The notes under the pieces: generated by a model
Database searches by the model: none
What the model was told of the DNA's origin: nothing
The model's input: only the letters and a program-made list of their open reading frames with translations
Shown: positions 8,274 to 17,591 of the stretch, in pieces
Layout: every line of letters begins with the position of its first letter
Position numbering within the stretch: the first letter of the stretch is position 1
Position numbers and translations under genes: made by a program
Source: CATQHB01 sp965262595
GTDB lineage: Bacteria; Chloroflexota; Dehalococcoidia; Lucifugimonadales; UBA3495
NCBI GenBank assembly: GCA_965262595.1
Contig: OZ253548.1
Span: 2,542,001 to 2,606,000 of the forward strand
DNA: 64,000 bases
Reading direction: 5' to 3'

Positions 8274-9680
8274 ATGGACAAAATTACGCTCAAAAACTAC
8301 CGCTGTTTCCGGGAGGAACAGACGGCCCGGCTGGCGCCCTTGACCTTTCTGGTGGGTGAAAACAGCACTGGCAAGACTTCTTTCCTGGCGTTGATTCGAG
8401 CGTTGTGGGACGTGGCTTTTCGAGATGAAGTGCCGGATTTTCGAGAGGATCCATATAACTTAGGTTCCTTCAACGAAATCGTTCACAGCCGGAGTGATAG
8501 AGGCGGGAGAGCAGCCCGTTTTGAAGCAGGATTCGTTGATTCTTTGAATCTTCGCAGAGATTCAGTCTCTTTTTGTGCGGAATTTGAAGCTCGTTCGTCT
8601 GACCCTTTTCCAGCCGCAAGGCGCTATAAAACAAATGGAACGATAATAGAAATTTGCGACCAAGGGACTGGTCAACATTCAATAGGGTTATCTCGGCTAC
8701 AGGCAGACGGGCCAAGTATCGAAAGATACCCTACCGTGGAAGCAAGCCTCTTTTCGAGAGATGAAACCCATCTGGCGCCGCTTCGCTCATTAGAGATGGA
8801 ATACAGGAGAAATATTGTCGAAACCGAGATTCCAGAAGGTGCGGATGAAAGAATTACAAGGGGGCGTGTAGGCACAGGCAGTTATCGAATTAGAGAGTCT
8901 CAAGTTGGCCTAGAAGCCCTCGAGGTTTTCAGAGAAACGGTCAATAGCTTTCGTATGCCAGCAATTCCAAGACTTGCTCGAGTACGCCCATATGCTGGGG
9001 CTCCGGTCCGCTCTAGACCACTTCGTACCTACGACCCGGCGCGGCCTTCTGCTGACCCGGAAGGAGGATACATCCCTACCTATTTGGCAAGCTTGTTCCA
9101 CCGCAATCCGGACAGTTGGCAGAAACTGAAGCGCAGTCTTGAAGATTTTGGGCGCGCATCCGGTCTGTTTGATGAAATAGCCATCAAGCTCTTGGGCAGG
9201 TCGGAAGGTACACCTTTCCAAGTTCAAATCCGTAAGTTTTCCAGCAAAGGCCGCAAGGGACCTCACCGCAACTTGATTGACGTGGGCTACGGTGTCAGCC
9301 AGGCTCTGCCACTACTCAGCGAGTTGTTGCGGAGCGACGCGTCTCAAATGTTCTTGCTGCAACAGCCCGAGGTTCATCTGCATCCTATGGCCCAAGCCGC
9401 TTTGGGCAGTCTGTTCTGCCATTTGGCGGGGCAAGGACGTCAACTTATCGTGGAAACCCATAGTGATCACATCCTTGACCGTGTACGCATGGATATCCGT
9501 GATAAGTCAACTGATCTAAGGGCCAACGATGTTTCAATTCTCTACTTTGAGCCGGGCGACCTAGACGTGAAAATACATTCCATCCGCCTGGACGAGTACG
9601 GTAATGTCCTGGACGCGCCGATTGGTTACCGAAAGTTCTTCATGGAAGAGACTAGCCGTTCTATTGGAATTGGCCTCTGA
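8274..9680 (+). CDS. AAA ATPase with DUF3696-like C-terminus, partner of a PIN protein
   Basis: The product has 468 residues from the ATG at 8274, which starts MDKITLKNYRCF directly. An in-frame ATG at 8178 would place 32 unrelated residues ahead of it and upstream of the promoter. Walker A is VGENSTGKT (27-35), the Q-P-E-V-H-L-H-P Walker B/signature area lies near 360, and the VETHSDH switch near 392. The C-terminal segment (LDEYGNVLDAPIGYRKFF) resembles the DUF3696 tail of OLD-type ATPases. The following PIN gene begins on the very next base after the stop. Known relatives are often found in phage-defence loci. Function here is inferred. Confidence 0.8.
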   Translation: MDKITLKNYRCFREEQTARLAPLTFLVGENSTGKTSFLALIRALWDVAFRDEVPDFREDPYNLGSFNEIVHSRSDRGGRAARFEAGFVDSLNLRRDSVSFCAEFEARSSDPFPAARRYKTNGTIIEICDQGTGQHSIGLSRLQADGPSIERYPTVEASLFSRDETHLAPLRSLEMEYRRNIVETEIPEGADERITRGRVGTGSYRIRESQVGLEALEVFRETVNSFRMPAIPRLARVRPYAGAPVRSRPLRTYDPARPSADPEGGYIPTYLASLFHRNPDSWQKLKRSLEDFGRASGLFDEIAIKLLGRSEGTPFQVQIRKFSSKGRKGPHRNLIDVGYGVSQALPLLSELLRSDASQMFLLQQPEVHLHPMAQAALGSLFCHLAGQGRQLIVETHSDHILDRVRMDIRDKSTDLRANDVSILYFEPGDLDVKIHSIRLDEYGNVLDAPIGYRKFFMEETSRSIGIGL

Positions 9681-10151
9681 ATGTGCGCTATCATTGACAA
9701 TAACGTCCGGCACGAAGTCTTCGGCGCAAAGGATGTTCAAACAGGAGCCGGAAGGCTATTTTTCGATCGGGTGAATGTTGGTAAAGTCAAACTGGTTGTT
9801 GGTGGCAAACTGCGCGACGAACTTTCCGAGTATTCCAATTTCAAACAATGGCTTCAGCAAGCGTTGATAGCGGGTCTTGCCAGGGAATTCCCCAACCTGG
9901 CGGTAAATGCCGAGACCGAGAGGCTGCTATCCCAAAACATCTGCAAATCCAACGGTGCCCATGTCCTGGCTTTAGCCAGGGTGAGCGGCGCACGCTTGCT
10001 TTTTACCAACGATCAAGCCTTGCAAAGCGACTTCGGAAATCCGCAAATAATCAGCGGTATCCGGGGACGCATTTACACGACGTTAGTGAGCCAAGACGTG
10101 AGCAAAACCCATAGAAATCTGATAAGTCGCACCGATTTGTGCAATTTGTAG
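9681..10151 (+). CDS. PIN-like nuclease domain protein
   Basis: This 156-residue protein starts MCAIIDNNV with an Asp at position 6, and has LLFTNDQALQSDF late in the chain, as in PIN-fold RNases whose acidic residues hold a metal ion. The ATG directly abuts the TGA of the ATPase gene (zero-base spacing), implying translational coupling. PIN proteins are usually toxins held by a small antitoxin. None is present here, so the ATPase may be the controlling partner. AT-richer codon use than polX or valS suggests acquisition. Confidence 0.7.
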   Translation: MCAIIDNNVRHEVFGAKDVQTGAGRLFFDRVNVGKVKLVVGGKLRDELSEYSNFKQWLQQALIAGLAREFPNLAVNAETERLLSQNICKSNGAHVLALARVSGARLLFTNDQALQSDFGNPQIISGIRGRIYTTLVSQDVSKTHRNLISRTDLCNL

Positions 10152-10160
10152 GGCGCTCCC

Positions 10161-11089
<929 letters not shown>

Positions 11090-11093
<4 letters not shown>

Positions 11094-12916
11094 GGAATAT
11101 CCGGCGCGTCTATCGAATATACGGGATACGCAGCGGCGACGGCGGCATCGGCGCGGGCATTGAACAGCTTGATCCGGTGGGGCTTGGGAGTGTGGATGAA
11201 GTTGAGGAACAAGTCCCGGGGCAGCGTGTTAAGGATGTGCCGGGACTCGCACCAGGCCCGGCGGGCGATGGCTACGCCGAACCGCCGCTGTCCCAGGCTG
11301 GTAAAGTGGTGGGAGTCGGTGTTGATTGCCAGGGGGACGCCCAACTCGCGGGCCCGGTGGGCGTGGGTGTCCTTCAAGTCCATGCGTTCCGGGGCGGCGT
11401 TAATTTCCATGGCGGTGCCGGTGTCGCGGGCGGCCCGGAGCAGCGCTTCCAGGTCAAACTGTACCGGAGGCCGGCGGCTCAATAGACGGGTGGAGGCGTG
11501 GCCGATAATGGTTACCGAGGGATGTTCCATGGCCCGGATTATCCGTTGGGTCATGGTGTCGCTGTCCTGGCCCATTGCCGAATGCACCGATGCAACTACC
11601 ACGTCGAGCTCGGCCAGCAACTCATCGGGGTAATCCAGGGTGCCATCGGCCCGAATGTCCACTTCGGAGCCGCACAGGATGGTTATCGGGTAGTGGTCTT
11701 GCAGCGAGCGGAGCAGGCCGATTTGCTCCAACAGCCGCTCGTTGGACAGCCCGTTGGCGATGCCCCGGCCGGAGGAATGGTCGGTCAGGGCCATATACTG
11801 ATAGCCCTGCTCCACCGCGGCCTCAATCATTCGTTCAATGGGGTCGCGCCCGTCGCTCCATTCGCTGTGCAGGTGCAAGTCCCCCTTAAGGTCGGCCTCG
11901 GTAATCAGGTTGGGCAGCCTGCCGGCTTGAGCTGCCTCCAACTCTTCCATACCGGTGCGTAACTCCGGTGGAATGTAGGGCAGTCCCAGGTGGGCATAGA
12001 AGGCGGTTTCATCGGCAAACCGGGCCGGCTCGCCGGTCTTCAGGTCGGTAATCCCGTATTCGTTCAGGGACAGACCCCGACGGTTGGCGTAATCCCGGAG
12101 GCGGATGTTGTGTTGTTGGCTGCCGGAGAAATATTGAAGCATGGCGCCAAAGGATTCGGCTTCTCCCAAACGTAAATCCACCTGGATTCCCGATTCCAGT
12201 ACCACGCTGGTCTTCTTGGGGCCGTGGGCAATCACTTCCTGAACTTCGGGCAGGGCGGCCAGGGCATCGCCTACCTGGGCCTGCAAGGGTTCCGGGGCGA
12301 CGCCTACCAGGTCGATATCGCCGATGGTTTCTTCCCAGCGGCGCAGGCTGCCTGCCGGGTAAAGCCGGCTCACCTGGGGACACTGTTCGCGCAGGGCGGC
12401 GATGGTTTCCTCGGCTACGGCCAGGGCTTGCCCGATGGGGGTTCGTCCATCTTTGGTGCGGAGAGCTTGAATGTGGCGCAGGATGTTGTCTGCCGTTCTC
12501 TGGCCCATGCGAGGCAGTCCGGCCACTTTGCCCTCGTGGATGGCCTTTTCGATGCCCTCAATGGTGCTGACTCCCAGTTCCTGGGCAATCAGCATGGCGC
12601 TCTTGGAGCCGATGCCGGGGATGGTCATCAGGGTCAGGATGCCGTCGGGGAGTTCGGACAGCAGTCTTTCGTAAGCGTCCACCCGGCCGGTGAGGAGATA
12701 CTCCTGGGTCTTCTCGCTAATTGCCTTGCCGATGCCGGGGATTTTCTTCAGGTCCACCGCATCCCGAACGGCCTGTTCCAGGGGAAAAGATAGTTGATTG
12801 ATGGTCCGGGCAGCCCGCTGATAGGCCCGAATCTTGAACACCGTGTCTCCCTTCATTTCAAGAAGGGTTGCCATGTTCTCAAACAACTCGGCTATTTCAT
12901 CATTGCTGACCGGCAC
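11090..12916 (-). CDS. polX: family X DNA polymerase with PHP domain
   Basis: This is a 608-residue PolX. N-terminal helix-hairpin-helix segments (KIPGIGKAISEKTQ, MTIPGIGSKSAMLIAQELG) bind DNA. The nucleotidyltransferase core shows AGSLRR followed by GDIDLVGV near residues 185-205. A C-terminal PHP phosphoesterase begins at DLHLHSEWSDG near 345, with later metal ligands in GSEVDIR, HSAMG, HAST and NTDSHH. Such enzymes fill gaps in base-excision repair, and the PHP part can give 3'-5' exonuclease activity. The stop overlaps the next gene's start. Confidence 0.95.
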
Positions 12917-12928
12917 ATTGATTACCTT

Positions 12929-12956
12929 AATCTACAATCTACAATCTACAATCTAC
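12929..12956. repeat. four tandem AATCTAC heptamers
   Basis: Four exact head-to-tail copies lie 13-40 bp upstream of the polX start, in the leader or promoter area. Confidence 0.95.
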
Positions 12957-13054
12957 TCAACAGCTTCGATAATCCGTATCCACCAACTATTATAGCAAAT
13001 ATAGCAAACCGGGGCATAAAGTTAACCTATACCGGTACTTAACCCCGGGTCTTT

Positions 13055-13122
13055 CGATCATCCCGGTTCAGGTGTATCTCCGCTCACTCTGAGCTGGTCG
13101 GAGGGCGGGCCCACGATGATCG
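13055..13122. ncRNA. possible structured RNA or attenuator-like stem
   Basis: CGATCAT (13055-13061) pairs with ATGATCG (13116-13122). Inside, CCCG can pair with CGGG, CTCCG with CGGAG, and GCTCA with TGAGC around a tiny loop. The nested stems suggest a folded RNA of about 70 nt. No family match (5S, SRP, 6S, tRNA) was recognised, and the strand is unknown. Confidence 0.25.
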
Positions 13123-13341
13123 GTTACCTAAAGGACAATTGAAAGGCCGGCTCTCTCCGGCAAGATGATAGCTGGCACGAATCAAAGAGGCCAATGCGGG
13201 CCGTGCGGTTCCCAAGGCGATTTTTCGGACTATTTAACCCGTTGACCCGATTTCAACCAGGCATTGCTCCGGTGAACTTCTATCCCGCGCCGACCATTAC
13301 CGGCAATAATTACCGCCAGCTATTAACCGGGCAGGAAGCGG

Positions 13342-14388
13342 TTATAGTGGGTGCGCCTGGTGCGGGTGCCCCCCGTAAAGTTCCAGCACCAGCCCGCTCA
13401 TAAAGGAGGACAAAAATCTGACGCTGCTGATGGCGTCGGCGTAACTCATGCGAGTCGGGCCGATTACGCAGATGGTCCCGCTGGCCTGGTGGGGTATCCC
13501 GTATTGGCAAAGGATTACGCCGAAGGGCCGCAACGGTTCTTCCTGATTCTCGCCGCCGATATAAACGGCGATGTCCTCGCTATTATCGGGCAATTCCGAC
13601 AGGAGACTGCCCAGCAGCACGTCCTCCTCCAGCAGTTCCACCAACTCCCGGGCCTGGCTGCCCTGGGACATCTCCGGCTGGTTGAGCAGCCAACGCAGGC
13701 CGTCAACGTAGTGTTCCGGGGCGGTGTAGGAGTCCGCCTCCCGGAGCATGGTCAAGGTATTTTGCCTGACCCGTTCTTCCAGGGGGGTGAACTCGCCGTG
13801 GACGGTCTCAATTTCAGCCCAGTTTAGGCCGGCGAGGTAATCGTTAAGCCCGTTGGCTACCTGGTTCAGCGCATCCTGACTGGTCGGTTCTTCCAGGGGC
13901 ATCAGGCGGCGCAACAGTTGGGCCTCCTGCAAGACGACGATCAAGAGGGCGGTAAACTCTTCCAGGTAAACCAGATGGATCCGTTTGAGCAGCGGCGCCC
14001 GAGCCTGGGGCACGGTTACGATAGCCATGTTGGTGGTGATGCGGGACAGAATGGTGGCGCACCGCCGGCTCCAGGCTGCCATATCCGGGTCGGCCTGGTC
14101 AAAGTGACGGTGAATTTGCTGCTGGATCATGTTCGGCAGCTCGGGCAGGTCTTCCAGCGATTCCACGTGGTAGCGGTAACCCCGATCGGAGGGTATGGCC
14201 CCGGCGGAAACGTGGGGCCGGGAGATGTACCCTTCCTCGGTAAGCCGGGACATGGCGTTGCGCACGGTGGCCGGACTGACCTTGTTGGGAGAAAGCCGGG
14301 CGATTTCCTCCGACGCCACCGGATTGGCGGTGCTGATGTATTCGTTAACCAGAATGTTTAATACACTACCGGCACGTTGGGTCAGCAT
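13342..14388 (-). CDS. hrcA: heat-inducible transcription repressor HrcA
   Basis: This 348-residue HrcA has an N-terminal winged helix (residues 1-75, with EYISTANPVASEEIA and VSPATVRNAMSRLTEEGYI, HVSAGAIPSDRGYR) followed by the HrcA GAF-like domain and the C-terminal INPMSYADAI-type segment (GPTRMSYADAISSVRFLSS). HrcA represses chaperone genes through the CIRCE element with help from GroEL. No grpE, dnaK or dnaJ follows and no clear CIRCE is present in the window, so the gene stands alone. An inverted repeat at 14437-14457 could be its own operator. Confidence 0.95.
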   Translation of the reverse strand: MLTQRAGSVLNILVNEYISTANPVASEEIARLSPNKVSPATVRNAMSRLTEEGYISRPHVSAGAIPSDRGYRYHVESLEDLPELPNMIQQQIHRHFDQADPDMAAWSRRCATILSRITTNMAIVTVPQARAPLLKRIHLVYLEEFTALLIVVLQEAQLLRRLMPLEEPTSQDALNQVANGLNDYLAGLNWAEIETVHGEFTPLEERVRQNTLTMLREADSYTAPEHYVDGLRWLLNQPEMSQGSQARELVELLEEDVLLGSLLSELPDNSEDIAVYIGGENQEEPLRPFGVILCQYGIPHQASGTICVIGPTRMSYADAISSVRFLSSFMSGLVLELYGGHPHQAHPL

Positions 14389-14436
14389 AACGATTCCAAG
14401 ACCAGCAAATTTGGCGGCCAGCGTTGGCTGGGAGCG

Positions 14437-14457
14437 ATTTAAGAGAGTATCTTAAAT
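14437..14457. promoter_or_regulatory. perfect inverted repeat at the hrcA promoter
   Basis: Arms ATTTAAGA and TCTTAAAT flank the 5-bp centre GAGTA, about 49 bp upstream of the hrcA ATG. On the minus strand the right arm contains a -10-like TAAGAT, so a repressor bound here would block the promoter. It differs from CIRCE (TTAGCACTC-N9-GAGTGCTAA). Confidence 0.5.
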
Positions 14458-14713
14458 GTATGGGCGCAGCCTTAAACCGGCACAACTAACCGGGTACAAT
14501 TTGGCGCCTAACCCGGTAACCAACAACTATATGGTTGATAGGACGTTAGCACGGCTGCAAATGCCATGTCAAGGCATTGGGAATCAGGACCAGGGCAATC
14601 ACATTCGGGCGGCAAAAATCCCCGCAACCGTCATTCCGGCGCAGGCCGGAAACCGGGCAGTCCGGCCTGGTCCTTCAACAGGCTCAGGATGAGCGGGGGG
14701 CCTTACAGGGGTA

Positions 14714-14905
14714 GGTATTCGGCTTTTCAGATAGGAGTTACCTGGTGGTATGTCATCCTGAGCGCAGCGAAGGATCTAAAATCCCCGACTGCTACCTCGT
14801 TCCGGTTCCGGTAAAGTATCTCTGGGCCGGAGTTTAGATTCTTCACTCCGTTCAGAATGACATACTAACTACGTGACTTCTGTGCTGAATACCCACCCCT
14901 GTAAG
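14714..14905 (+). repeat. MITE-like palindromic repeat, copy A
   Basis: The roughly 192-bp segment recurs almost identically, reverse-complemented, at 29330-29522; I see only about two or three differences. Inside it, TATGTCATCCTGAGCG and GAAGGATCTAAAA are mirrored by an imperfect inverted arm near the other end (GAATGACATA). The CATCCTGAGCGCAGCGAAGGAT core resembles dispersed palindromes I know from many bacterial genomes. No transposase is encoded. Confidence 0.85.
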
Positions 14906-15021
14906 GGGGGGCCGGGGAATTTCCTGGATTCCGGAGAAATCCGGAATGGGGGTTGCGGGCCGGAATCGTAGAGGGTAATCCGAGGCATAAAGATCCAAAT
15001 GCGGCGGCCCGGCATCAGCAA

Positions 15022-15066
15022 TTGACTGTAACGACCGTATTGACCGTATTGACCGTATTGACCGCG
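15022..15066. repeat. 9-bp tandem repeat (TTGACCGTA)
   Basis: Five units, slightly degenerate at both ends, lie in noncoding DNA about 275 bp upstream of the exported-protein gene. Confidence 0.9.
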
Positions 15067-15340
15067 TTGACTTGGCAGCTTTACTACTATTATACTTTGC
15101 CAGAGATTCTCCGCCCCGGGCACCTCCGGTTAAGCGCTCTTTCAGCTCTCTCCGGCGCAGTTAGAACCCGGCCTTCAGGTATGATTCCTTAATATGAGCA
15201 ACCGGGCCTTTGCGCCGCCCTCGGTCAAGGGCAACCGGGGCTAACCGGGACCGGCCGGGAGCAGGCGTAATTAAGCTCAGTCGAGCCGAGAACCATTAAC
15301 CCGGCGGGAGAAATAACGGCTCTTGAGAATGGGAGAAGCA

Positions 15341-15937
15341 ATGGCAAAAGTAGCCGAAGTTCTGGCCCTGCTAGCGGTAATGACGCTGGTGGCCGCCTTG
15401 CCGACGTCGGTTTTGGCGCAGAACGATGCTCCCCACTTATTCATCGGCACGGCTGCAGTAAACGAGCTGGCCGCAGCTATCGATACGCCGATTACCGCCT
15501 GGGACGGCGATACCCAAATCGGCTCTACCAAGGTAACCGCCGGAGGAAAATTCACAATTTATGTTAGCCGCACCCCCGGCCGGATAACCTTCAAGATTGA
15601 CAATCTGGACGCCGCCCAGTCCCATCCCTCATGGGAAGTCGGCGGACTGGAAACCGGGTTTACCCTGACTGCCGACGGGCAGAGCTTTCAGGGTCCGGCA
15701 GCGAAGGCGATGGCCCCGCGGGGCAGCAATTTTGTGCGGGCCTTTGCCTATGACAACGACACCAAGGGCTGGTTCTTTTATGACCCGCGGGCGGGTGAAG
15801 CCAACACGCTGACTAGCTTTGTCACTCGCCAACCCTATTTTATATTGGTCACGGAATCCACCGGAGTTACCCTGAACGGCAGGTACTGGAACCTGACCTG
15901 TTCCGGCGGCAATTGCTGGAACCTGATAGTTTGGTAG
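15341..15937 (+). CDS. exported surface protein joining two modules shared with neighbouring surface proteins
   Basis: The product has 198 residues from the ATG at 15341 (GGGAGAA just upstream; an ATG six codons earlier is less well placed). A signal peptide (about 1-25, ending in SVLAQ) is followed by a module of about 90 residues (HLFIGTAAVNEL...TPITAWDGDTQIGSTKV...RITFKIDN) that is nearly the same in the collagen-like protein at 21181-21867. Its last 75 residues (NFVRAFAYDNDTK...NLTCSGGNCWNLIVW) match the C-termini of the proteins at 17592-20180 and 22004-25294. It looks like a compact fusion of both kinds. Function is unknown; a cell-surface location is inferred from the signal peptide. 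Confidence 0.85.
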   Translation: MAKVAEVLALLAVMTLVAALPTSVLAQNDAPHLFIGTAAVNELAAAIDTPITAWDGDTQIGSTKVTAGGKFTIYVSRTPGRITFKIDNLDAAQSHPSWEVGGLETGFTLTADGQSFQGPAAKAMAPRGSNFVRAFAYDNDTKGWFFYDPRAGEANTLTSFVTRQPYFILVTESTGVTLNGRYWNLTCSGGNCWNLIVW

Positions 15938-16209
15938 GGATTAAGTCGGCCTGTTGCCGAAAAACTCCCCGGGGATTTTGGCGGCCAATGCCGCCGGGAT
16001 ACCCGATAATCCGGTTGAGGGGTTAAGGGTAAGGGATTAGCGGATTAGTCGCAGCGAAAAGGCCGGGGCAAATATGGGCGCCACTCATCAAAGTTGCGCA
16101 GTAGCCGCCATATTCGCAAGTTGATTGAAAGAGTTTGAAGAAAGGCAACCGCCCGAATCAGGGAGTCGGCAAGCCGGTAATGCAGCTACTTCAGATATAA
16201 GGAACAGCA

Positions 16210-16830
16210 GTGGACGCCAACATTCGACAAACTTGGCCGGTATTGGCCGACGCGGTATTCCCAGTTAATGAGACGGCTTGGCGGCTGACTCGGGACCTGC
16301 TCCTGGTAGTGGGGGCCTGCCTGTTCACCGCGCTGCTGGCCCAAGTCGCGATTCCCCTGGGATTCACGCCGGTGCCGATTACCGGCCAAACGCTGGCGGT
16401 GCTGCTGACCGGGGCGGCCCTGGGCAGCCGGCGGGGCGCCGCCGCCATGCTGCTGTATCTGGTTGCCGGTAGTTGGCTGCCCTTTTACGCCGAAGGCGCG
16501 TCCGGTTTCGTCTGGAGCTTGACTACCGGGGGCTACATCGTCGGGTTCATTCCGGCGGCTTTCGCGGTGGGCTACCTGGCCGAGCGCGGTTGGGACCGGA
16601 AGGTATGGATTCTTCTGGCGATGTTGGCCGGCAACGTCATTCTGTATGTCCCCGGCCTGTTGTGGCTGGCTCGGTTCGTGGTACCGGAGTGGGGTTGTGG
16701 AAATGCGTTGACCTGCGGCCTCTACCCTTTCATCCTCGGCGACTTAATTAAGCTTTACGTCGCCTCGCTGCTCCTGCCCGGCGGCTGGGCGCTGGTCAAT
16801 CTTATAGAAAACCTGAAAGGTCGAAGCTAA
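16210..16830 (+). CDS. bioY: biotin transporter BioY
   Basis: This 206-residue membrane protein is the substrate-binding S component of a biotin ECF transporter. About six hydrophobic segments are visible. The family hallmarks GFTPVPITGQTLAVLLTGA (about 57-75) and LGSRRGAAAMLLYL are present, as are the FILGDLIKLYVA end motif and a GGYIVGFIPAA segment. It starts with GTG after AAGGAA. No EcfA/EcfT or biotin-synthesis gene is nearby, so it would use a shared energising module or work alone. The next gene begins 5 bp downstream. Confidence 0.93.
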   Translation: MDANIRQTWPVLADAVFPVNETAWRLTRDLLLVVGACLFTALLAQVAIPLGFTPVPITGQTLAVLLTGAALGSRRGAAAMLLYLVAGSWLPFYAEGASGFVWSLTTGGYIVGFIPAAFAVGYLAERGWDRKVWILLAMLAGNVILYVPGLLWLARFVVPEWGCGNALTCGLYPFILGDLIKLYVASLLLPGGWALVNLIENLKGRS

Positions 16831-16835
16831 CAGTT

Positions 16836-17483
16836 ATGGAAATACTCTGGCTGGGACATGCCTGTTTCCGGCTCCGTTCCGATGATCTGGTGGTGGTCAC
16901 CGACCCATACCCGTCATCCCTGGGTTTGCGGCCCGAGATTCGCCCCGCTACCGTGGTGACGGTCAGCAATTCTCACCCCAATCATAACAACTGGCTGGAG
17001 GTGGGCGGCAGTCCCAAGGTCTTCGATACCCCCGGCGAGTATGAATACTCCGGCATTGCGGCGCGGGGGGTGATGACCACCCTGGCCGAGGGAGCGGCGC
17101 GTGAATCCCGCAACGTAGCCTTTTGCATCGTCATAGACAATGTGAACATCTGCCATTTGGGGGACATCAGTACGCCGCTAACCACCCGGCAGGTGGAAGA
17201 ACTGCACCCGGTGGATGTGCTGTTGGCCCCGGCCGGCGGCGGCTGCACCCTGGACCTGGAGCGGATTCTGCAACTGATGCAGGACCTGGACCCCAAAATT
17301 GTTATACCGATGCACTACCAAATCCCCAACACCAACGAACCCCTGGGCAGCCTGGACGCCTTTCTGCAACTGATGGGCGTCAGCGAGATACAGCCGCGGC
17401 GCAGTCTGTCGGTCACCGTCGCCAACCTGCCGGCCAATATGCAGGTCACCGTCCTGGAGCCGCAGGCCCGCCCCGCCGCGTAA
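16836..17483 (+). CDS. metallo-beta-lactamase-fold protein (UlaG-like) with degenerate metal site
   Basis: The 215-residue protein begins MEILWLGHACFRLR as UlaG-like/UPF0173 hydrolases do and keeps VVVTDPYP, GDIS and PMHYQ segments. The zinc motif HxHxDH is replaced by SHPNHNN, lacking the key Asp-His, so catalysis may be lost or altered. It is cotranscribed with bioY (5 bp gap). A role with biotin is not supported by the sequence itself. Confidence 0.8.
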   Translation: MEILWLGHACFRLRSDDLVVVTDPYPSSLGLRPEIRPATVVTVSNSHPNHNNWLEVGGSPKVFDTPGEYEYSGIAARGVMTTLAEGAARESRNVAFCIVIDNVNICHLGDISTPLTTRQVEELHPVDVLLAPAGGGCTLDLERILQLMQDLDPKIVIPMHYQIPNTNEPLGSLDAFLQLMGVSEIQPRRSLSVTVANLPANMQVTVLEPQARPAA

Positions 17484-17591
17484 CGTAGGTTAAGTCGGGG
17501 ACCGGATCTCCTCAGTCCGCTCTGTTCCGGCCGTATAACCCCCCGCAGTTCCCCGTCCCTCCGGCCTTAACCGTCATCGTCATCGCCACCG

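Larger units (their letters stand above)
12917..13341. other. intergenic region between polX and hrcA
   Basis: About 425 bp without a convincing gene. It holds four perfect copies of the heptamer AATCTAC at 12929-12956, next to the polX start, and a possible structured RNA at 13055-13122. A short open frame beginning at 13194 runs into the 3' end of hrcA and has no recognisable features. Confidence 0.6.
14458..15340. other. repeat-rich intergenic region
   Basis: About 880 bp with no gene that I can support. It contains the 192-bp inverted-repeat element at 14714-14905 and a 9-bp tandem repeat at 15022-15066. A segment near 14630-14670 resembles part of the GGCGCAGGCCGGAA unit of the 67-bp repeat at 25684. 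Confidence 0.7.

Noticed and set aside
12917..13341. tRNA, 5S or SRP RNA in the polX-hrcA gap
   Set aside because: No T-loop GTTCRANNC element, no SRP GGTCAGG/AAGCAGCC motif and no 5S consensus could be found.
13194..13403. Small plus-strand gene before hrcA
   Set aside because: 69 codons overlap the 3' end of hrcA, with no ribosome site or family resemblance.
14389..14600. CIRCE element upstream of hrcA
   Set aside because: A single TTAGCAC occurs near 14544 without the GAGTGCTAA partner at the right spacing.
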